From an uncultured Eubacteriales bacterium (lineage in GTDB: Bacteria > Bacillota > Clostridia > Oscillospirales > Oscillospiraceae), in NCBI GenBank assembly GCA_905202605.1, contig CAJKSU010000029.1:1-19597 (forward strand): a stretch of DNA of 19,597 nucleotides, given 5' to 3'. The position numbers and the translations under genes are program-made. The notes beneath the pieces were generated by a model, which saw only the letters and a list, made by a program, of their open reading frames with translations, was not told the DNA's origin and did not search any database. Positions 7,943-14,488 of this stretch are shown here, piece after piece (positions within the stretch are counted from its first letter, which is position 1; each line of letters opens with the position of its first letter).

Positions 7943-8830
7943 TCAATTTCCCAAATGCACCAGCCCGCTATGGGCGATTTGCTGAATCAGCGCACTGATT
8001 TCCTCCCGAGGATGTTCCCGGCAGATGCAGACAATTTCCGCATGGGCCTCGGGAAACGGAACCGGCCAATAATGGAGATTTGGTGCATCGTGTCCTTCAA
8101 TGACCTTTGTCAGCAGTGCAAAGCCCTCCCCCAACTCCAGCCGCACCATCAAGGTACTGATATCCGGGCAGGCCACGACTCTGGAGAAAGGGATTTTCTG
8201 CCCCCACTGCTCAATGCCGGAGAGCATATTGTCATTGGGCAGGGTCAGCTGCGTATGAGTGGCGAGATCTTGCAGGGTAATTTGCGCCAGAGAGGCCAGC
8301 GGGTGGCGGGAGGAGTAGACCACCTGAAACTGCTTCTGCTGCAAAACCGTGGTGTGGATGCCGGGCCAAAAACGCCAGTCGTTGGAGGTGGTCACGCAAA
8401 AGTCCAGCCGATCATCCAGAAGACTGTTTCGCAGTACCACAAAATCCAGCAAGCGAATATCCAACGCTGCATCCGGGCAATGCTGCATAAGAAAGTCGGT
8501 GATGGGCAGAATGATGTCCTTTCGGGACAGAGACGAGAGGAAGCCAACCCGAAGCAGGGATTTTCCGGAGCTGTTTAATTCTCTGGCCTTGCGGATGTCA
8601 CTGCGGATCTGCCGATTGATCTGGGTAAAGGAATCCCGCAGGAGACTGCCCGCCGGGGTCAATGTGACCTGACGTGTGGTGCGGTAGAACAGGCGTAGTC
8701 CCAATTCCTGCTCCAGCGATGCAATCTGCTTGGTGACTGCCTGCTGGCTGATATAGAGGTTCCGGGCGGCAGTGGAAAAGCTCAGGCAGTTTGCCACCTC
8801 TAAAAACGTTTGAATACGCTGCTGCAGCAT
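7943..8830 (-). CDS. LysR-family transcriptional regulator
   Basis: 295-residue LysR regulator of normal family length. The N-terminal winged helix-turn-helix is clear (about 1-60: FLEVANCLSFSTAARNLYIS, then QQAVTKQIASLEQELGLRLF and RTTRQVTLTPAG). The remainder is the periplasmic-binding-like effector domain (about 90-290), with the RVGFLSSLS entry strand. ATG 8830 follows a GAGGAGGT site on the minus strand. It is divergent from the FucI-like A / carrier-SufS operon, so by the usual LysR arrangement it likely controls that operon and itself. The ligand is unknown. Confidence 0.92.
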   Translation of the reverse strand: MLQQRIQTFLEVANCLSFSTAARNLYISQQAVTKQIASLEQELGLRLFYRTTRQVTLTPAGSLLRDSFTQINRQIRSDIRKARELNSSGKSLLRVGFLSSLSRKDIILPITDFLMQHCPDAALDIRLLDFVVLRNSLLDDRLDFCVTTSNDWRFWPGIHTTVLQQKQFQVVYSSRHPLASLAQITLQDLATHTQLTLPNDNMLSGIEQWGQKIPFSRVVACPDISTLMVRLELGEGFALLTKVIEGHDAPNLHYWPVPFPEAHAEIVCICREHPREEISALIQQIAHSGLVHLGN

Positions 8831-8849
8831 TATGAATACCTCCTCATAT

Positions 8850-8868
8850 TCCTATCGTTTCTATAGGA
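8850..8868. promoter_or_regulatory. Putative LysR operator half-site pair
   Basis: Perfect inverted repeat TCCTAT (8850-8855) / ATAGGA (8863-8868) with a 7-base gap, just upstream of the LysR start codon. The dyad size suits a LysR box, but a match to this regulator is inferred. Confidence 0.35.
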
Positions 8869-8903
8869 TATACAACCATATAGCGTGAGTAAAACTCTAT
8901 ATT

Positions 8904-8932
8904 ATGATACACTAACAACGGATAGTTGTAAA
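8904..8932 (-). promoter_or_regulatory. LysR promoter overlapped by an inverted repeat
   Basis: Minus strand -35 TTTACA (8932-8927), 17-base spacer, -10 TATCAT (8909-8904). The spacer holds the perfect dyad ACAAC-N5-GTTGT (8915-8929), a typical-size LysR binding site, so binding would repress lysR while sitting upstream of the plus-strand operon. The operator role is inferred. Confidence 0.5.
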
Positions 8933-8971
8933 TAAGAAAAACCATTGTTTCTCTTTCCGGGATGCACTCGT

Positions 8972-9004
8972 TATAATGAAATTACAAATTATAAATCAGG
9001 AGGA
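8972..9004 (+). promoter_or_regulatory. -10 element and ribosome site of the left operon
   Basis: TATAAT at 8972-8977 has no good -35 at 16-18 bases, as expected for an activator-dependent promoter. AGGAGG at 8999-9004 sets the start at ATG 9012 rather than the in-frame ATG at 8976, which overlaps the -10. Confidence 0.5.
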
Positions 9005-9011
9005 AGTAATT

Positions 9012-10559
9012 ATGATCCATCTCGGAAAAGACATGAAGCTTAATGTATGTCCCATTCTGGTGACCCTGCACCACGACTATGTATTCGAAGGCCCCTGCCG
9101 CATGGGCAAGGACTTTGAGCTGACCAAGGAATTCGACGATATGGCCAACGCCGAGCTCATTAAGGGTGCCCATGAGGAGCTGGCAGAGAATCTCACCAGC
9201 CCGCATTTCAACGTCATGGAGCCCATCTGGATTGACCGTAATGAGGAATTTCTGGTGACTCCTGAGATCCTGGACAAGATGCTCCAGGGCAAGGACGATG
9301 TGGATATTTACATGATCGGCCCCATGGGGCGGCTGTCCGACCTGGTGATTGACTTTGTGCAGAAGGCGAAAAAACCCATCATTACCATCCCCGGTCCCCA
9401 GTGTATGCAGACGATCCTGATCGCCTCCACTCGTGCCAGAGGACTTGAAAGCTATGCCTACCGCACATGGAAGGAAACCTTGGATTTCCTGGAGGTACTG
9501 CGGGTAAAGAAGATGCTGCGGGAGACTCGGGTGCTTTGTGCGGCGCGGTTCGGTACGGCACGATCTGTCAGCGATATGGGCAACTTCGTCAGTCTGGAAC
9601 AGGTGACAGATGTGCTGGGTACCCAGTTTACCTTTGTCAATATCCACGAGCTCATTGACCAGACCCACATCGGCAAGTCCGGTGAGAACTATACCCTGCC
9701 CGGACGTGCGGCGCTGAACCCCACGGAGGAAGACGTGAAGGAAATGGAGGCGCTGGCGGACGACCTCATCGGCAACGCAGTGGAGTGCGATATGGAGCGT
9801 AAGGAAGTTCTAAGCTCCGAGCGGTTCTATATTACCGTAAAGAAAATGTTGGATTACTATGGCTGCAACGCCTTTGCCGCCCCCTGTCCCGATGCCTGCG
9901 CGACCCGCCGACTGAATCAGGAGCGGATGACCTTCTGCCTGACCCACTCTCTGCTGGGCGAAATGGGAATCCCCTCCGCCTGCGAATATGATATTCCCGC
10001 CTGCCTGTCCATCGCAATTCTCTCCTGCCTGATGGACAAGCCCGCCTACATGGGCAACACTACCCACGATGCCAAGGCCATTGCCACCGGACGCTACGGC
10101 CTGTCTCCCTTCTTCCATACGGATATCAACGACTCCTGCTTGGATGTGGTAAAGGCCGATCCTGACAACGTGATTCTTACATGGCATGCCGTTCCGCGGC
10201 GGAATATGCAGGGGTGGGATGCGCCTAAGGCGCCTTATGCGATCCGTCCCTTCGCAGCCAGCGGGTTCGGTGCAACCATTCGCTATGACTTCAATCGGGA
10301 TGTGGGACAGGAAATCACTATGTGCCGGATTTCTCCTGACTGCAAGACGTTGTTTGTAGCCAAGGGCGAAATCGTTGGCGGCGTTGGCTTTGGTGATTAC
10401 TCCTGCTCCGAGGGCGTTTTCTTCCGCGTCAAGGACGGAAACGACTTCTTCCAGAAGCAGCTGGACGTAGGAAACCATGTTCCGCTGGTATATGGTGACT
10501 GCTTCGAGCAGGTCTGCGCACTGGGCAAGCATCTGGGGCTTCGAGTCATCACGGCTTGA
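9012..10559 (+). CDS. FucI-like (COG2407 L-fucose/arabinose isomerase-fold) protein A
   Basis: 515-residue protein with the layout of COG2407 sugar-isomerase-like proteins. N-terminal segments GPCRMGKDFEL and NIHELIDQ are followed by a central block PCPDACATRRLN, ACEYD (Glu325, Asp327), then ILTWHAVP, GATIRYDF and GEIVGG, and finally GNHVPLVYGD with His489. Glu, Asp and His in these places are the expected metal ligands of FucI-type enzymes, so it may still bind Mn2+ and isomerise a sugar-like compound. It is clearly paralogous to the protein at 14489-16030. The conserved cysteine-rich block around PCPDAC is unusual for a plain sugar isomerase. It is the first gene of an operon, and its TGA overlaps the next ATG by one base. 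The substrate is unknown. Confidence 0.8.
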   Translation: MIHLGKDMKLNVCPILVTLHHDYVFEGPCRMGKDFELTKEFDDMANAELIKGAHEELAENLTSPHFNVMEPIWIDRNEEFLVTPEILDKMLQGKDDVDIYMIGPMGRLSDLVIDFVQKAKKPIITIPGPQCMQTILIASTRARGLESYAYRTWKETLDFLEVLRVKKMLRETRVLCAARFGTARSVSDMGNFVSLEQVTDVLGTQFTFVNIHELIDQTHIGKSGENYTLPGRAALNPTEEDVKEMEALADDLIGNAVECDMERKEVLSSERFYITVKKMLDYYGCNAFAAPCPDACATRRLNQERMTFCLTHSLLGEMGIPSACEYDIPACLSIAILSCLMDKPAYMGNTTHDAKAIATGRYGLSPFFHTDINDSCLDVVKADPDNVILTWHAVPRRNMQGWDAPKAPYAIRPFAASGFGATIRYDFNRDVGQEITMCRISPDCKTLFVAKGEIVGGVGFGDYSCSEGVFFRVKDGNDFFQKQLDVGNHVPLVYGDCFEQVCALGKHLGLRVITA

Positions 10560-12187
10560 TGGAAGAACGGGAAGTCATTCTGGCGCGTCTCCATGCTGCG
10601 GCTCAGCGGCTTCCACAGTATGAAAGCAGATACCAAAACCTGAGCCGGCGGGATTATGACCATATCTACCCGCTGGTTCAGGGGTATATCCTGGATCGCT
10701 TTCTGCTGACAAGGGAGATGTGCGCCAGTGAAAAGCTGCTGAATCTGGCGGATGTCAGCCTGCGGTATATGCTGGCACTGAAGCGTATGGGCATTGACCC
10801 AGGGCAGATTTCCCGCTCCTGCTCCGGGGCCAGTTCAGTGATCTCGAAAAAGGTTCTGCTGATGAAAGCGGTGCAGGAGATATTCCATGTCTCCATGACT
10901 CCGGCGGAATTCGCGGAAATCAGCACGGTTTCGGAGCTGGCGGCGTTTATTTGCGGCAAGCAGCAGGAGGATACAGCGCAGGAACCGGCGGGGCAAGCAA
11001 AATGCACGGAGGAAGCAGAATATTCCTTCGATGTACAGCGGATTCGTCAGGATTTTCCCGCGCTGTCACAGACTATCCACGGCCATCCGCTCATCTATCT
11101 GGACAATGCCGCAACCATGCAGATGCCGGCGCAGGTGATGGAAGTGGTGCGAGAAGTGGAACTACTGCGGGGCAACGTCCATCGGGGCATTCACACCTTG
11201 TCCAGCCACTGTACCGATGCCTATGAGCAGGCCAGATCGGTCTGCGCCCAATTCTTTGGAACCGAGCCGGGGCATATCACCTTTACCTCCGGCACCACCG
11301 ATGGCATCAACCGGGTGGCGGCAGTGTTTACGGACAGACCGGGGGCAATTGTGGTCACGGAATTGGAGCATCACTCGAATTTCGTACCATGGCAGCAGCT
11401 GTGCAAAAAAACAGGGCGGGAATTTCGAATTTGTCCCATCCAGCCGGATGGAACGCTGAATCTTGACGCGCTGGATACCATGCTGACAGAGGGAACCTCG
11501 CTGCTTGCCATCAGCCAGTGCTCCAATGTGCTGGGGATGGCGATCCCGCTGGAAAAGATCATTCCGATGGCGCACAGCCGGGGAATTCCGGTGCTGGTGG
11601 ATGGAGCACAGGGAGCCTGCCACATGCCGGTGAACCTGACAGCACTGGACTGCGATTATTACGTCTGCTCTGGCCACAAGCTGGGCGCACCCTTTGGCAT
11701 TGGTCTGCTCTACTGCAAACACCCTCTGCCGCCAATGGTATATGGAGGCGGCATGGTGGAGCGGGTCACGGCAGAGAAAACCACATTTCTTCCAACTCTG
11801 GAGGCGGGAACCCCCAACGTTTCCGGGGCGGTGGGGCTGGCGGCGGCGCTGGAATACCGGATGCAGTTGCCAAGCGGCTGGCAAACTCATGAAGCGGCTC
11901 TGCTGCGCCATGCGGAAACACTGCTGCGTGAGCTTCCGGGCATCCGTTTCCTCGGCAGCGGAACCAGAGTAGGCTGCCTGTCCTTTACGGTAGAAGGCGT
12001 AGATGCCTTTGATATGGCTGCTGCGTTAGATCAGCTGGGCATTATGCTGCGTTCCGGAGATCACTGTGCCCAAATGCTCCACAGAAAGATGGGCATTCCC
12101 TACAGCCTTCGACTTTCCCCGACGTTTTACAATACCTTTGAAGAAATGGAGTTTCTGGCAGAGGCTATACAAACCATACAAAGATAA
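10559..12187 (+). CDS. Fusion of an acyl-carrier-like domain with a SufS-type cysteine desulfurase
   Basis: 542-residue two-domain protein. Residues ~1-135 form a helical domain homologous to the free protein at 14044-14487; shared signature C-x-G-A-S-S-x3-KKVLL (Cys88, Ser93). A ~20-residue linker rich in Gln, Glu and Ala follows. From ~153 it is a group II (SufS/CsdA-type) PLP enzyme: YLDNAA, GNVHRGIH, ELEHHSN, VDGAQ, the PLP lysine Lys374 in SGHK, and the persulfide cysteine Cys503 in RSGDHCAQ. It should take sulfur from L-cysteine, leaving alanine. ATG 10559 overlaps the preceding TGA by one base; an in-frame TTG at 10556 is less likely. The carrier domain resembles ACP but has two extra residues after the Ser, so phosphopantetheine attachment is uncertain. 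Confidence 0.88.
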   Translation: MEEREVILARLHAAAQRLPQYESRYQNLSRRDYDHIYPLVQGYILDRFLLTREMCASEKLLNLADVSLRYMLALKRMGIDPGQISRSCSGASSVISKKVLLMKAVQEIFHVSMTPAEFAEISTVSELAAFICGKQQEDTAQEPAGQAKCTEEAEYSFDVQRIRQDFPALSQTIHGHPLIYLDNAATMQMPAQVMEVVREVELLRGNVHRGIHTLSSHCTDAYEQARSVCAQFFGTEPGHITFTSGTTDGINRVAAVFTDRPGAIVVTELEHHSNFVPWQQLCKKTGREFRICPIQPDGTLNLDALDTMLTEGTSLLAISQCSNVLGMAIPLEKIIPMAHSRGIPVLVDGAQGACHMPVNLTALDCDYYVCSGHKLGAPFGIGLLYCKHPLPPMVYGGGMVERVTAEKTTFLPTLEAGTPNVSGAVGLAAALEYRMQLPSGWQTHEAALLRHAETLLRELPGIRFLGSGTRVGCLSFTVEGVDAFDMAAALDQLGIMLRSGDHCAQMLHRKMGIPYSLRLSPTFYNTFEEMEFLAEAIQTIQR

Positions 12188-12192
12188 TAATG

Positions 12193-12238
12193 ACTCCGCA
12201 GTGTGCTGGTTTTTTCCATGCCTGCTGCGGAGTTTTTG
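12193..12238. terminator. Terminator between the convergent cassettes
   Basis: Perfect 9-bp stem ACTCCGCAG (12193-12201) / CTGCGGAGT (12225-12233) followed by TTTT, directly after the fusion gene. The opposite side is less T-rich, so it serves mainly the plus strand. Confidence 0.75.
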
Positions 12239-12322
12239 CCATTTTCATTATAAGCCGGGGATTATATTCCCAGGCCCTTTTCATATTTTGCTTTTCCTGG
12301 CCGTGGCTGTATGCTGTTGGAA

Positions 12323-12742
12323 TCAAGTTTTGCACAGCTTTTTTGCTGCATCAGTGAGCATTGCAAAGGCAGCGCGGAGACCCTTTTGCCGGGTGTCTGA
12401 AAACTCATTTTCCAGTCCCAGCTCCTGCAGCAGCTCCAGATTTGCGTTTGCGGCTTCCTCCACCGGAAGATCCGAGAGCAAATCCTGCAAGAGCAAAAGC
12501 ACGCCCTTAATGATAAACGTATCGCTGTCTGCGTCAAAGAAAAAGAGCCCATCTCTGGTGTAGCAGTGAATCCACACCTGACTTTGACATCCCCGAACCA
12601 GATGATCGGGGGTTCTTTTTTCTTCCGGGTAGGGAGGAAGATAGCCGCCCAGCTCCATCAGGTAGGAATATCGCTCGAAGCCGTCCTCCAGCTCGGAGAA
12701 TTCCTCCGTTAGGCTGCGAAGGCGCTGCTCCAATTCAGCCAT
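12323..12742 (-). CDS. sufE: SufE-family sulfur acceptor
   Basis: 139 residues, the usual SufE length. The active-site loop reads VRGCQSQVWI with Cys52, the residue that takes persulfide sulfur from SufS Cys. Upstream, the PPYPEEKRTPDHLV segment is also typical. The start at 12742 overlaps the SufS stop by eight bases, indicating a coupled pair. It is last in the minus-strand operon. No sufBCD or iscU is present in the window, so its sulfur may go elsewhere than Fe-S assembly (inference). It could also serve the fused desulfurase across the convergent junction. Confidence 0.93.
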   Translation of the reverse strand: MAELEQRLRSLTEEFSELEDGFERYSYLMELGGYLPPYPEEKRTPDHLVRGCQSQVWIHCYTRDGLFFFDADSDTFIIKGVLLLLQDLLSDLPVEEAANANLELLQELGLENEFSDTRQKGLRAAFAMLTDAAKKLCKT

Positions 12743-13982
12743 GCCCTCGCCTCCTTATGTTCGGCCGCTGCTTGGTCAAAAGTCCTGTTACCCGCTGCAT
12801 GGCGGAGAAGAAGCGCTCCAAATCTTCCTCTGTGTTGTAAAACGCCGGGGAAACCCGAACCGTACCATTGACCCCAAGTGCAGCAAGATACGGCTGGGCA
12901 CAGTGGGTTCCGGAGCGCACGGCAACCCCCAGTTCACTGAGCAGCCGGGCCGCATCATAGCAGCTGCATCCGTTCAAACAGAAGCTCAGGCAGCCTGCCA
13001 TTTCTCCTGCGCCCAGCAAATGCACCTGCGGCAGTTCCAACAGCATTCGGCGTGTTTGTTCTAAAAGTTGAGATTCCCGCTGGGAGATTGCCTCGATTCC
13101 GACGGATTCCAGATACCGCACCGCTGCACCAAGCCCGATGTTCCCGGCAATGTTCGGGGTGCCTGCCTCCAGCCGATAGGGAAGCTCGTCATAGGTGGAA
13201 GCTGTTTCTCCTACCAAATCCACCATACCGCCGCCGAAGGTTTCCGGCTCCAGCTGTTCCAGCACGGAACGCTTGCCATAAAGAATGCCCGTGCCGGTGG
13301 GACCCATCATTTTGTGTCCGGAGAAGCAGAGAAAATCGCAGTCCAGTTCCCTCACATCGATTTTTATATGACGCATGGCCTGAGATGCATCCACCAGTAC
13401 CATCGCGCCCCTTTGATGCGCCATTTGAATGATATCCTTGATCGGATTTACACAGCCGGTCACATTGGAAACCCAAGTAATTGCCACCAGCTTGGTACTC
13501 TGCGTGAGCATCTGAGAAAATGTTTCCAAATCCAGCCTGCCGTTGGGAAGAACCGGCGCAACCCGAAAGTCTGCTCCGGTTCTCCTGCAGGCCTCCTGCC
13601 ATGGGAGAAAGTTGGAGTGATGCTCCATTTGGGTAGTCAGAAGCTCATCCTCCGGGGTCAGTCCGGAAAAGCTCAGACTTCTTGCCACCAGATTGATGGC
13701 AGCAGTGCAGCCGCTGGTAAAGATGATCTCATCCGTGCTTGCGGCCCCCAGAAACCGCCGGACGTCCTCTCTTGCATCCTCCATTCGGCGGGTTGAGGCC
13801 TCGCTGAGATAGTGAATGCCACGGTGTACGTTGGCCTCATAGCGGTGGTATTGCAGCTCTATTTCCCGCAGAACCGGTTCCGGCAGCTGCGTTGTGGCAC
13901 TGTTATCCAGATAGCAAAGGGGATGGGTTCCGATTCTCTGTTCCAGAAGCGGAACGTCTCTGCGGCATTCTTCCCATGTCAT
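12735..13982 (-). CDS. SufS-type group II cysteine desulfurase
   Basis: 415-residue PLP-dependent enzyme, normal SufS length. Motifs in order: YLDNSATTQLP, ANVHRGIHYLSEAST, TTQMEHHSN, VDASQAMRH, SGHKMMGPTG with PLP Lys224, and VRSGTHCAQP with persulfide Cys361 (SufS Cys364 equivalent). It releases sulfur from L-cysteine as an enzyme persulfide and passes it to SufE. Start ATG 13982 is seven bases after AGGAGG (13995-13990); an upstream in-frame TTG at 14003 would place the ribosome site inside the gene. It is homologous to the C-terminal domain of the fusion at 10559-12187 but lacks a carrier domain, which is encoded separately just upstream. I leave the symbol blank because the role may be specialised. 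Confidence 0.92.
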   Translation of the reverse strand: MTWEECRRDVPLLEQRIGTHPLCYLDNSATTQLPEPVLREIELQYHRYEANVHRGIHYLSEASTRRMEDAREDVRRFLGAASTDEIIFTSGCTAAINLVARSLSFSGLTPEDELLTTQMEHHSNFLPWQEACRRTGADFRVAPVLPNGRLDLETFSQMLTQSTKLVAITWVSNVTGCVNPIKDIIQMAHQRGAMVLVDASQAMRHIKIDVRELDCDFLCFSGHKMMGPTGTGILYGKRSVLEQLEPETFGGGMVDLVGETASTYDELPYRLEAGTPNIAGNIGLGAAVRYLESVGIEAISQRESQLLEQTRRMLLELPQVHLLGAGEMAGCLSFCLNGCSCYDAARLLSELGVAVRSGTHCAQPYLAALGVNGTVRVSPAFYNTEEDLERFFSAMQRVTGLLTKQRPNIRRRGHG

Positions 13983-14004
13983 AGCGCATCCTCCTAAAGT
14001 CAAA

Positions 14005-14032
14005 TTGGGCTGCCGCAGATGCAGCAGCCCAA
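14005..14032. other. Intra-operon hairpin between carrier gene and SufS gene
   Basis: Perfect 9-bp stem TTGGGCTGC (14005-14013) / GCAGCCCAA (14024-14032) with a 10-base loop, in the 61-base spacer between two minus-strand genes of one operon. Little T-run follows on the minus strand, so it may lower read-through or protect mRNA rather than end transcription. Confidence 0.5.
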
Positions 14033-14043
14033 AGCGTTGTTGG

Positions 14044-14487
14044 TTATTCGATCCGGGACTGCCAGGCCGGAGTGCTTAGCATGGTTTTGTAGACCATTTG
14101 GGAGATGTCCTCCAGAGTTTTTACTCTGGCTGTCTCCAACGCAGGAAGCTGCAAACCAAGCTCCCGCTCTATGGTCATAAACAGCAGCACCTTCTTCGCC
14201 ATGGCAGAGGTGGCACCGTCACAGCTTTTCGCAGTGTCGAATTCGGCTACCAGACTCGGATCAATTTTCATGCTGTGGGAAAGGCTTTTCTCCACCAGAG
14301 CGTCAAAGCTGGCGTCCTCCGGGATCGCCTCCTCATCCAGCAGAAACTTCGCCAGAATAAACTGCCGGAGTTCCTGCTTTAGGAGGGGATATGTCAGCGG
14401 AGATGTACCGCAAATGGCATCCATATGGGTTTTTGCAGCCTTTCTGGCCCGCAGCAGCCGACGGCGAATTTCGCTGCGGCTTTCCAT
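14044..14487 (-). CDS. Free acyl-carrier-like protein
   Basis: 147-residue, mainly helical protein homologous to the N-terminal domain of the fusion at 10559. Shared features: a FILAKFLLDEE helix, CDGATSAMAKKVLLFM (Cys89, Ser94), then ERELGLQLP and ETARVKTLEDISQMV, the last parts closely resembling helices 2-4 of acyl carrier proteins. Ser94 is near the phosphopantetheine site but two residues further from the following helix than in ACP, so modification is not certain. The Cys just before it is conserved in both copies and could itself accept sulfur. ATG 14487 lies one base after the FucI-like B stop codon; the reading frame is open further upstream but only inside that gene. Function is not known. 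Confidence 0.75.
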   Translation of the reverse strand: MESRSEIRRRLLRARKAAKTHMDAICGTSPLTYPLLKQELRQFILAKFLLDEEAIPEDASFDALVEKSLSHSMKIDPSLVAEFDTAKSCDGATSAMAKKVLLFMTIERELGLQLPALETARVKTLEDISQMVYKTMLSTPAWQSRIE

Positions 14488-14488
14488 G

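Noticed and set aside
7464..7946. 160-codon minus-strand frame over the permease remnant
   Set aside because: No recognisable domain and no ribosome site; the opposite strand shows real permease similarity and a matching terminator.
9810..10532. Minus-strand frame opposite FucI-like A
   Set aside because: Antisense shadow; no start signal or family resemblance.
13068..13796. Long plus-strand frame opposite the SufS gene
   Set aside because: Antisense shadow of a gene with a complete set of SufS motifs; no ribosome site or recognisable domain.
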